From: Gemmatimonadota bacterium
GTDB lineage: Bacteria > Gemmatimonadota > Gemmatimonadetes > Gemmatimonadales > GWC2-71-9
Assembly: GCA_027294815.1 (NCBI GenBank)
Contig: JAPULP010000094.1
Coordinates: 1-14,425 of the forward strand
Reading direction: 5' to 3'
Length of the DNA: 14,425 nucleotides
Shown here: one piece after another, positions 6,196 through 12,031 of the stretch
Position numbering within the stretch: the first letter of the stretch is position 1
Layout: every line of letters begins with the position of its first letter
The notes under the pieces: generated by a model
The model's database searches: none
Told to the model about the DNA's origin: nothing
Seen by the model: the letters and a program-made list of their open reading frames with translations, nothing else
Translations under genes and position numbers: made by a program

Positions 6196-7620
6196 GTGAA
6201 GCCCCAGCTCAGAATCGTCACCGGAACCCCCGCCGGAACGGTGCTCGTCTATTCCCACCACAACATCACGATCGGCCGGCACCCGGACTCGGACATCGTG
6301 TTCGATGCCCACCGGGACCTCGAGGTTTCCGTCCGCCACGCCGCGATCTTCAAGCGAGCCGACCACTGGCACGTGCGCGACATGGGGAGCCGAAACGGCA
6401 CCCGGGTCAACGGGCACAAGGTCACGGCGGACACCACGTTGAACGACACCGATCAGATTCAGCTCGGCGTAGGAGGACCGGTGATCGAGTGCCGTCTGGT
6501 AGGGGACCACGTGCCCGACACAGAGAGGCCCCTGGCAGCCACTTCCAGCAAGATGCGCCCGACCCCCCTCGCCAATCCGACACCCGTATCGCAGCGAGAG
6601 CACAGCACCACCCACCGCGTGCGTGCGGAGGTAGCCAAACAAACGCGGCGGCTGCGTGGCGTCACGGTGGGACTACTCATTGTCCTCACGGCGGTCGTGG
6701 CCGGCTTTCTCTACATCAACCAACAGCAGCGGGTGGCTCAGGAACGAGAACTCACGCTGCTCCAAGCCGAGATCGACAGCGTGTTGCAAGCATCTCGCGC
6801 CACCGTGGCCGCGCTCGAAGAAGAGATGAGCGAGCTGGCCACCACCCTCGAGGACTCGCGCCAGGAGATTCAAGCACTGCAGCGTCAATTCACCGATGCG
6901 CGCGAGTCGGGCAACGCAAGACAAATCCAGATGCTGAGCCTCGAGTTGGAGAACGCCCTCACGGCACTAGCCCAGCAGCAGCACGCGGCGAGCATCGACT
7001 TCGCCACCATCGCGCGGGCCAACCAGCGGGCGGTGGCGATGGTGTTCGTCGATTTCGGAGACGGGACGACGGAGACCAGCACCGCGTTCGCCGTGCGATC
7101 CGACGGTACGATGATCACCACTCGCCACTCGGTGGTCGGTCCAAACGGAGACCGCCGCGCGAGTCAAATCGGCGTCCGCTTCGCCGACTCGCGGCAGACG
7201 TTCCCCGCCCGTGTGGTGGCGTTGTCCGAGGGACCAGACGCGGATGTCGCGGTAATCCGGGTAGATCTTCTGCGGGAAGTACCAACCATCCAGGGTATGA
7301 ACGAGCGCCCCGACACGGTGCCGGTCGGCGCCCCAGTGGCCGTCATCGGGTTCCCGGGGGGCATGGACAGCCCGCAGCGCGTCCAACAGAACGGCGTTTT
7401 CGCGACGGCCAGCCTCACCGTCGGCACGCTGAGCAAGAACCTACCGGGACTCCTTCAGATCAACGGCTACGGTACCCACGGGGCCAGCGGCAGCCCTATC
7501 CTCGATGCCAACGGTCAGGTCATAGGGATCCTCAACGCCGGCGAAGTTGGGTCGGGGGGGAGGATTGTCTATGCCGTTCCTGTGACTGTGGCCATCGAGT
7601 TGCTCAATTCACTGAGGTAG
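6196..7620 (+). CDS. Membrane-anchored FHA/coiled-coil/trypsin-like serine protease
   Basis: A 474-residue protein joining a cytoplasmic phosphothreonine reader to a periplasmic protease. The FHA domain (about 4-101) has G27-R28, S45-x-x-H48 and N67-G68. A Pro/Ser/Thr linker and a basic patch (RVRAEVAKQTRRLR) come before one membrane span (about 156-174), which should place the N-terminus inside. About 180-262 is a coiled coil rich in Glu, Gln and Leu, suited to dimer or trimer formation. The protease domain (about 270-474) has the trypsin/HtrA-like triad H311 (TTRHSVV), D350 (DADVAVI) and S431 (GASGSP). No PDZ domain follows, unlike DegP. The GTG at 6196 has AAGAGGG ten bases upstream. It is last in the plus-strand operon, and its stop codon forms part of a G-rich repeat. 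Protease activity gated by phosphoprotein binding is inference. Confidence 0.9.
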   Translation: MKPQLRIVTGTPAGTVLVYSHHNITIGRHPDSDIVFDAHRDLEVSVRHAAIFKRADHWHVRDMGSRNGTRVNGHKVTADTTLNDTDQIQLGVGGPVIECRLVGDHVPDTERPLAATSSKMRPTPLANPTPVSQREHSTTHRVRAEVAKQTRRLRGVTVGLLIVLTAVVAGFLYINQQQRVAQERELTLLQAEIDSVLQASRATVAALEEEMSELATTLEDSRQEIQALQRQFTDARESGNARQIQMLSLELENALTALAQQQHAASIDFATIARANQRAVAMVFVDFGDGTTETSTAFAVRSDGTMITTRHSVVGPNGDRRASQIGVRFADSRQTFPARVVALSEGPDADVAVIRVDLLREVPTIQGMNERPDTVPVGAPVAVIGFPGGMDSPQRVQQNGVFATASLTVGTLSKNLPGLLQINGYGTHGASGSPILDANGQVIGILNAGEVGSGGRIVYAVPVTVAIELLNSLR

Positions 7621-7646
7621 GGTGTGGGGTGTTGGGTGTTGGGTGT
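7619..7646 (+). repeat. Tandem NGGGTGT heptamers with G-quadruplex potential
   Basis: Four contiguous heptamers: AGGGTGT, GGGGTGT, TGGGTGT and TGGGTGT. The first uses the last two bases of the protease TAG stop. G-runs at 7620-7622, 7626-7629, 7634-7636 and 7641-7643 with 3-4 base loops fit the usual G-quadruplex pattern on the plus (coding) strand, so the mRNA 3' end would also carry it. AGTGA/TCACT (7648-7661) forms a small stem right after. Confidence 0.75.
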
Positions 7647-7702
7647 GAGTGACCAATCACTATATCGGTAAACAATTATGCAACAGTGACTTAAGAGCTT
7701 AC

Positions 7703-7737
7703 TCAACCCACAACCTAGAACCTAAAACCTACACCCT
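7703..7737 (-). repeat. Inverted counterpart: heptamer array after the murQ stop
   Basis: Read on the minus strand from the murQ TGA, five heptamers follow: AGGGTGT, AGGTTTT, AGGTTCT, AGGTTGT, GGGTTGA. The first is identical to the first unit of the array after the protease gene, giving TAGGGTGT (7618-7625) and ACACCCTA (7731-7738) as 8-base inverted ends of a 121-base interval. The G-runs are mostly only two long, so quadruplex potential is weaker here. The AT-richer core (7647-7702) has no gene. Confidence 0.7.
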
Positions 7738-7738
7738 A

Positions 7739-8665
7739 TCACTCCACCGCCGGCGGCTCCCCCACGACTTTCCTGACGAACCCGCCGGCTTCCGCGAGCA
7801 GCCGCTCGCCTTCGCTCGCGTCCACTCCCTTCCTCACCATGACGATGGCCAGCCTGACGCTTCCACCCGCTTGCTCGATGGCCTGGCGGGCTTCCTCGCG
7901 CGTGGCGCCGGTGGCTTCCATGACCATCCGCTCGCCGCGGTCCACGAGTTTATCACTCAAGGCCATGAGATCCACCATGAGATTCCCGAAGGCCTTGCCG
8001 AGTCGGATCATCGCTCCCGTCGAGATCGTATTGAGCACCAGCTTCGTCGCGGTGCCGGCCTTCAGACGGGTCGATCCGGTCAGCGCTTCCGGACCTGTCC
8101 GCACGGCGATGATCAAGTCACACCGGTTTACGAGATCCTCGGGCGGATCGGCACACGTCAGCAGGCCGGTGGTGGCGCCAAGCTCGCCCGCGCGAACCAC
8201 GGCCGCCCGTACGTAGGGTGTGGTCCCGCTGGCTGCGATCCCGAGAACGAAATCCCGAGGTCCCACATTGTGCTCTTCGACCGCCGTGGACCCAGCAACC
8301 ACATCGTCCTCCGCCCCCTCCTGCGAGCGGGTCAGCGCCGCGGTCCCACCGGCGATCAGGCCGACCACCATGCCCGGCGGAATTCCAAAAGTGGGCGGAC
8401 ACTCCGTAGCATCCAGCACGCCTAGTCGCCCACTCGTCCCCGCACCCACATAGACCAGTCGACCCTCTTGTTCCAGCGCTCGCGTTGCCAGATCGATCGC
8501 CTCAGCGATGCGGTCACGCTCGGCGTAGACGGCATCCGCCACCTCTCTATCTTCGGCGTGCATCAAGTCCACAATCTCACCACTCGACGCCACGTCGATT
8601 TCGGTGGTGCGCTGGTTGCGTTGTTCGGTGAGACGCGGGTCGAAGTACTCGGGCTTGGATGGCAT
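7739..8665 (-). CDS. murQ: N-acetylmuramic acid 6-phosphate etherase
   Basis: Cleaves the lactyl ether of MurNAc-6-phosphate to give GlcNAc-6-phosphate and D-lactate, a cytoplasmic step of cell-wall sugar recycling. The 308-residue length is normal for the family. The opening TEQRN-x-x-T-x-x-ID (13-24) and the SIS-fold signature GAGTSGRLGVLDATECPPTF are clear. E88 and E119 match the catalytic glutamates E83 and E114 of the E. coli enzyme. GIAASGTTPYV (142-152) is the second sugar-phosphate loop. The start ATG at 8665 has only a pyrimidine-rich leader (CTCCCTCCCC) and no Shine-Dalgarno site. It follows ccdA by 122 bases filled with repeats. No anmK, nagZ or sugar transporter gene is in the window, so how MurNAc-6-phosphate arises is not shown. 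The amidase in this window releases stem peptides from the same polymer. Confidence 0.96.
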   Translation of the reverse strand: MPSKPEYFDPRLTEQRNQRTTEIDVASSGEIVDLMHAEDREVADAVYAERDRIAEAIDLATRALEQEGRLVYVGAGTSGRLGVLDATECPPTFGIPPGMVVGLIAGGTAALTRSQEGAEDDVVAGSTAVEEHNVGPRDFVLGIAASGTTPYVRAAVVRAGELGATTGLLTCADPPEDLVNRCDLIIAVRTGPEALTGSTRLKAGTATKLVLNTISTGAMIRLGKAFGNLMVDLMALSDKLVDRGERMVMEATGATREEARQAIEQAGGSVRLAIVMVRKGVDASEGERLLAEAGGFVRKVVGEPPAVE

Positions 8666-8691
8666 TACGAAGTGTGGGGAGGGAGATGAGA

Positions 8692-8734
8692 GGCAGCAAG
8701 GGGCAGCGAGGGGCAGTTGAGGCAGCGGAGGCAG
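8692..8734. repeat. GGCAG-unit degenerate tandem repeat upstream of murQ
   Basis: Five GGCAG units start at 8692, 8702, 8712, 8721 and 8730, so the period is 10, 10, 9, 9. On the transcribed (minus) strand this gives a C/T-rich leader before murQ with CTGCC units and no ribosome site. No coding frame is convincing here. Confidence 0.6.
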
Positions 8735-8748
8735 TCTGTCCGACTGCC
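8730..8748. other. 7-bp hairpin between ccdA and murQ
   Basis: GGCAGTC (8730-8736) pairs perfectly with GACTGCC (8742-8748) around a 5-base loop. It joins the GGCAG array to the 16-base tandem. No T-tract follows in either direction, so it is not a standard intrinsic terminator; mRNA processing between ccdA and murQ is possible. Confidence 0.4.
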
Positions 8749-8755
8749 CGACTCA

Positions 8756-8787
8756 TTCCGTCCTTCGGTCTTTCCGTCCTTCCGCCG
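8756..8787. repeat. 16-base tandem repeat abutting the ccdA stop
   Basis: Two copies, 8756-8771 and 8772-8787, share TTCCGTCCTTC and differ in the last bases (GGTCT against CGCCG). The second copy ends at the base before the ccdA stop codon. Part of it recurs in the amidase gene at 3486-3499. Confidence 0.55.
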
Positions 8788-9516
8788 TCAAATCCGCTCC
8801 CGCAAGAAATCCGGCGTCAGTCCCTGGAGGAACGACGCGAGCAAGCTGAAGTACCCTGAAAGGAGGAGCAGGCCGAGGAAGACGAGGATGCCGCCCGACA
8901 CCTTGGTCACCAATGGCATGTATTGCCGGTACTTCTGGAACCAGGTGATAAAGCGTTCCACGGCGAGGGCCGCTACAAGAAACGGCACGGCGAGGCCGAG
9001 GGAATAGGAGAGCAACAGTGCCATTCCCTGCCCCACGCTCCCCTGCGTGCCGGCGTACGTGAGGATGGCGCCCAAGATCGGACCGATGCACGGCGTCCAC
9101 CCCGCCCCGAACGCCACACCCACCATGACGCTTCCGAGGTATCCCAGCGGCTTATTCTGAATGTGGACGCGGCGTTCCCGCAGGAGCGCTCCCCACTGAA
9201 ACGCCCCAAGCAAGTACAGCCCGAAAAAGATGATGAGGATACCACCGATGCGCTCCAGCCAGACCTGCTGGAACTGCACCAACCGGCCGAGGCCGGTGGC
9301 CGTGGCTCCAAGCATCAGGAAAATGAGCGTGAAGCCGCTGACGAAGAGCAAGGCGTGCGTAACAGCGGCCCGGCGGTGGTCTCCCATCTCCTCGAGCGAC
9401 ATTCCCGTGATGAACGACAGATAGCTGGGAATGAGCGGGAGCACGCAGGGCGAGAGAAAGCTCAGGATCCCGGCCGAGAACGCGATGAAGAAGCCTATCG
9501 AAGTAGTCGATTCCAT
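8788..9516 (-). CDS. ccdA: CcdA/DsbD-type thiol-disulfide transmembrane protein
   Basis: Carries reducing equivalents across the inner membrane, from cytoplasmic thioredoxin to periplasmic thiol proteins, often for cytochrome c maturation. The 242 residues show six hydrophobic segments (about 7-30, 53-75, 88-106, 126-152, 163-187, 206-230), the standard CcdA layout. The two redox cysteines are present in their usual settings: C24 in LSPCVLPLIPSY and C143 in GWTPCIGPILGA. No thioredoxin or periplasmic domain is fused, so it is not full-length DsbD. The ATG at 9516 lacks a clear ribosome site. It lies 45 bases after the agmatinase stop and is probably cotranscribed. No cytochrome c maturation gene is in the window, so its partner is unknown. 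Confidence 0.93.
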   Translation of the reverse strand: MESTTSIGFFIAFSAGILSFLSPCVLPLIPSYLSFITGMSLEEMGDHRRAAVTHALLFVSGFTLIFLMLGATATGLGRLVQFQQVWLERIGGILIIFFGLYLLGAFQWGALLRERRVHIQNKPLGYLGSVMVGVAFGAGWTPCIGPILGAILTYAGTQGSVGQGMALLLSYSLGLAVPFLVAALAVERFITWFQKYRQYMPLVTKVSGGILVFLGLLLLSGYFSLLASFLQGLTPDFLRERI

Positions 9517-9561
9517 ACCATCAACGGAACGAGTCCGGAGTTTGAGAGGTTCCCACGGAGG

Positions 9562-10488
9562 TCAGGCCACCGCGGCAAAAAAGCCGATCATCTTGTAGAT
9601 CAGTTTGGCAGCCACAAAATCCGGGGCTACCATGCCCGGAATCGGAGCCAATTCAACCACGTCGCATCCTACGACGTTACGCTCCCGGAATACCCGTTCC
9701 AGCAATCGGAGCGTGGGGTGCCACGACCCGCCCCCGGGCTCGGGTGTCCCCGTGGACGGCATCAGCGCCGGGTCGAAGTAATCCACGTCGAAGGTGACGT
9801 ACACGTCGGGGCCGAGCGAGTCTACGGCGCGACCGATCCACTCGTCCCCCACGAGCTCGTGGGAAAAAATAACTGGGACCTTCAGCCGCCGGAGCAACGC
9901 CCGCTCCTCGCTGGTGAGTGACCTGACGCCGACGGGCACGATGTCGACTTGCTCGTGGACCCGATACATGACCGACGCATGCGAGTACGGTGTATCGCCA
10001 TACGCCGTTCGGAGATCGGTGTGGGCGTCGAGTTGCAACACCGATAGACGCCGGTCTCCCAAACGATTCGCATGAGCCAAGATGGGTGGTGACGACAAGC
10101 TGTGTTCGCCGCCCACCATCACGACGAACTTGCCGGTGTCCACCAGGGCATTCATCACCTCTCGCAGAACCGTGATAGCATGCTCGGGACCCGTGTCGGG
10201 CAACACCAGCTCGGGCAGGGTATGGATACCAACTTCGTATGGCTCGCTGTCGAGCTCGTGGTCGTACAACTCGATGTAGTGGGAGGCTTCCAGGATGGCG
10301 CGGGGGCCGTGTCTCGTGCCGCTCATCCACGACACGGTTGCTTCATACGGCACCGGTAACAGCACCACTCGCGCTTTTTCGAAATCGGTGTGTTCCGGGG
10401 GCAGGCCGAGAAACGAGTCGGGGGCGCCCCACGGGAACTGTCGTAGCGGTGCCGGCACTCCTGTTGTGGTGTCGCGGAACTCGTTCAT
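9562..10488 (-). CDS. speB: Agmatinase (agmatine ureohydrolase)
   Basis: Hydrolyses agmatine to putrescine and urea with two Mn ions, in the cytoplasm. The 308 residues carry all family metal ligands: H129 (GGEHS), D154, H156 and D158 (LDAHTD), D234 and D236 (FDVDYFDP), followed by GTPEPGG, the substrate-loop signature of the agmatinase branch. The start at 10488 is chosen because its ATG overlaps the decarboxylase stop as ATGA; an in-frame ATG at 10596 would add 36 residues with no family similarity and lie inside the upstream gene. Following arginine decarboxylase directly, it fits agmatinase better than arginase or guanidinobutyrase. Other ureohydrolases cannot be fully excluded by sequence alone. 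Confidence 0.93.
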   Translation of the reverse strand: MNEFRDTTTGVPAPLRQFPWGAPDSFLGLPPEHTDFEKARVVLLPVPYEATVSWMSGTRHGPRAILEASHYIELYDHELDSEPYEVGIHTLPELVLPDTGPEHAITVLREVMNALVDTGKFVVMVGGEHSLSSPPILAHANRLGDRRLSVLQLDAHTDLRTAYGDTPYSHASVMYRVHEQVDIVPVGVRSLTSEERALLRRLKVPVIFSHELVGDEWIGRAVDSLGPDVYVTFDVDYFDPALMPSTGTPEPGGGSWHPTLRLLERVFRERNVVGCDVVELAPIPGMVAPDFVAAKLIYKMIGFFAAVA

Positions 10489-11045
10489 CCGCAAAACACC
10501 AGCGCGCTGACCACCGTCACCCACTTCCCGTCGCTTTCGGCTTTGGCCGTGCAGCTGATGTTCGTCGTCTTGACGATTTCTCCGGAAAGCTTCCACTGTT
10601 CGCGTCGCTCATCCCATGCTTCATCGGGATCGAACGGCACGCCGAGCACCGTCGCCAACATGCTGGCCGCCAGGTCCTCGGCGTAATCCCCCGCCGTAGA
10701 CTGCGGCATGCCGAACGCGTGGTGCTCGGATATGTATCCGTAGTGATTCGCATCCTTTGGGATCGCGAGCCCGATAGAAGCCGCGGCGCGGCGCGACGGT
10801 TCGTTCGTCTGCGCTCTCGCCTGCACGACGAACACCACTTGGCCGGGCTGGAGCTTTCTCACTCCGCGGCTGCGGGGAACCAACTTGCAGTGTGCGGGAA
10901 AAATCGAACTGACGGTCACCAGGTTGTACTGTGCGATGTTCGCGTTGCGCAGCGCCATCTCGTAACTGGTGAGCATTTCTTTGTGGCGTCCGATACCCTT
11001 CGTGAGAAACGCTTCTTGCGGGACGATCGCGGTGGTATCGATCAT
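10485..11045 (-). CDS. pdaD: Pyruvoyl-dependent arginine decarboxylase
   Basis: Makes agmatine and CO2 from arginine using a self-made pyruvoyl cofactor in place of pyridoxal phosphate. With the start at 11045 the proenzyme has 186 residues. The expected self-cleavage site is S46-S47 in NLVTVSSIFP, giving a beta chain and a pyruvoyl-capped alpha chain. GYISEHHAFG (103-112) is the conserved catalytic stretch, with E107 as the probable acid. The start is set by GGGAG just upstream and by the ATGA overlap with the Fur stop; an in-frame ATG at 11117 would add residues from the regulator's coding region. The stop overlaps the agmatinase start (ATGA). This enzyme type is best known from archaea and chlamydiae. 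I use the symbol pdaD from those annotations. Confidence 0.93.
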   Translation of the reverse strand: MIDTTAIVPQEAFLTKGIGRHKEMLTSYEMALRNANIAQYNLVTVSSIFPAHCKLVPRSRGVRKLQPGQVVFVVQARAQTNEPSRRAAASIGLAIPKDANHYGYISEHHAFGMPQSTAGDYAEDLAASMLATVLGVPFDPDEAWDERREQWKLSGEIVKTTNISCTAKAESDGKWVTVVSALVFCG

Positions 11046-11551
11046 CGGCTCCCCCTCCCCAACTCGCTCCGCCTGGTTTCGGACGGCTCGACGGCATGCT
11101 CCTGACAGTCGCCGCACACACCGTAGATATCCAGGCGGTGGTGGTGATGGCGAAAACCATGTTCGTCCGCGATGAGTGCTTTCATCCGTTCGATCCGTTC
11201 AGACGTAAACTCGACAACTTTTCCACAGGAAGTACAGATGAGATGCTCGTGGTGAGTTCTCGCGCTCAGGGGTTCGAATCGTCTGAATCCCTCGCCGAAA
11301 TCGTGTTCGTCCACCAGGCCTGCGCGCACCAACAAGTCGAGCGTACGATACACCGTCGCCTTGCCGACGTGAACTTCGTTGCCGCGTAGCGCTGCTTCGA
11401 TGTCGTCAACCGAAAGATGCTCTTCAGAATAAAAGATCGCTGATGCGACCGCCTCGCGTTGATGCGTGAGCGGCAAGTTACGGTCTCGCATGTACTCGCG
11501 AAACCGCTCCATCAACTCACCGGCATCAAGCTTCGGTGGTGGACTCGTCAT
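11042..11551 (-). CDS. Fur family metal-responsive repressor
   Basis: A winged-helix regulator of 169 residues from the ATG at 11551. The DNA-binding part is about 15-92, with recognition helix GKATVYRTLDLL (63-74). The dimerisation and metal-binding part has HHEHLIC (100-106), with structural zinc cysteines C106, C109, C146 and C149 and a histidine cluster HHHH (135-138). Both metal sites look intact. Whether it senses iron (Fur), zinc (Zur) or peroxide (PerR) cannot be told from sequence; the HHEH motif is closer to Fur than to PerR. The ATG at 11551 overlaps the upstream gene by 26 bases; an ATG at 11512 (MERFREY) is an alternative, and one at 11629 is unlikely. Its stop overlaps the arginine decarboxylase start (ATGA), so the two are made together. 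No palindromic Fur box is evident in the operon promoter region. Confidence 0.92.
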   Translation of the reverse strand: MTSPPPKLDAGELMERFREYMRDRNLPLTHQREAVASAIFYSEEHLSVDDIEAALRGNEVHVGKATVYRTLDLLVRAGLVDEHDFGEGFRRFEPLSARTHHEHLICTSCGKVVEFTSERIERMKALIADEHGFRHHHHRLDIYGVCGDCQEHAVEPSETRRSELGRGSR

Positions 11552-11948
11552 CTTCTTCTTGTGCGAACCAAAGCTCTGGGGCGATCTCGACCGGCGGCTC
11601 GCCGTCGCCCGTGCGAGATTGCACGCCACTCACGACATCCAGAACCACATCCACCGGTCCATCGCCCACCTCATGCAGCTCCACTTTACCCTGTCCGCGC
11701 TGCCGGCCCCGGGTGTTGAGCATGTATCTAGCCGTGAACACCGTGAACCGTTGGGCCGTCGCCGCCTTGGCAACGACGGCGGTTCCCCACTCACGACCAT
11801 CGCCGCGCATCGGGGGAAAGATCCAAATACGCGCGATATCATCGGGCGTCATGGTCTTTTCCAGCTCTTTGGCCACCATTTCCCATCCCGCCCCAACACC
11901 GGGCGTGACAACCGAGTGACCAACGCTCTGAGGTACGGAAGCAGTCAT
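11526..11948 (-). CDS. Unrecognised 140-residue protein, first gene of the Fur-polyamine operon
   Basis: I do not recognise this protein. It has no signal peptide, membrane span or cysteine. A beta-rich middle (RIWIFPPMRGDGREWGTAVV, then FTVFTARY and KVELHEV) is followed by an acidic tail, WFAQEEDDESTTEA. The ATG at 11948 has no ribosome site; an in-frame ATG at 11879, preceded by GGGATGGGAA, would give 117 residues and start closer to the predicted fold. Its 3' end overlaps the Fur gene by 26 bases if that starts at 11551, which argues that both are real and cotranscribed. A candidate promoter lies upstream. The composition matches its neighbours. Confidence 0.7.
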   Translation of the reverse strand: MTASVPQSVGHSVVTPGVGAGWEMVAKELEKTMTPDDIARIWIFPPMRGDGREWGTAVVAKAATAQRFTVFTARYMLNTRGRQRGQGKVELHEVGDGPVDVVLDVVSGVQSRTGDGEPPVEIAPELWFAQEEDDESTTEA

Positions 11949-11990
11949 GGCAAGGTCGATGAGAGACGGCCCAACACTAGCGACGGCAGC

Positions 11991-12019
11991 AAGTTACCGG
12001 GGTTGAGAACCGGTTTCAA
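11991..12019 (-). promoter_or_regulatory. Candidate promoter for the hypothetical-fur-pdaD-speB operon
   Basis: On the minus strand, TTGAAA (12019-12014, five of six -35 bases) and TAACTT (11996-11991, three of six -10 bases) are exactly 17 bases apart. Transcription would begin near 11984, about 36 bases before the ATG at 11948. The same stretch holds a weak inverted repeat, TTGAGA/TTTCAA (12003-12008 and 12014-12019 on the plus strand), which could be an operator. The 83-base gap holds no gene. Confidence 0.4.
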
Positions 12020-12031
12020 GCGGGAACGGGT

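Noticed and set aside
6489..7652. 387-residue open frame in a different plus frame
   Set aside because: Overlaps the FHA-protease in another frame; Arg/Gly/Pro-rich composition typical of a shifted frame, with no domain.
7618..7738. Small CRISPR-like array
   Set aside because: Units are only seven bases long, contiguous and without spacers, and the two arrays are inverted relative to each other.
8923..9921. 332-residue open frame on the plus strand across ccdA and speB
   Set aside because: Antisense to two well-supported genes; highly charged, low-information translation.
10489..10596. 36-residue N-terminal extension of agmatinase
   Set aside because: It lies inside the decarboxylase gene, has no similarity to agmatinases that I recognise, and the ATGA overlap gives a better start.
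11949..12031. Fur box upstream of the Fur operon
   Set aside because: The only inverted repeat is short and imperfect and does not resemble the GATAATGATAATCATTATC type.
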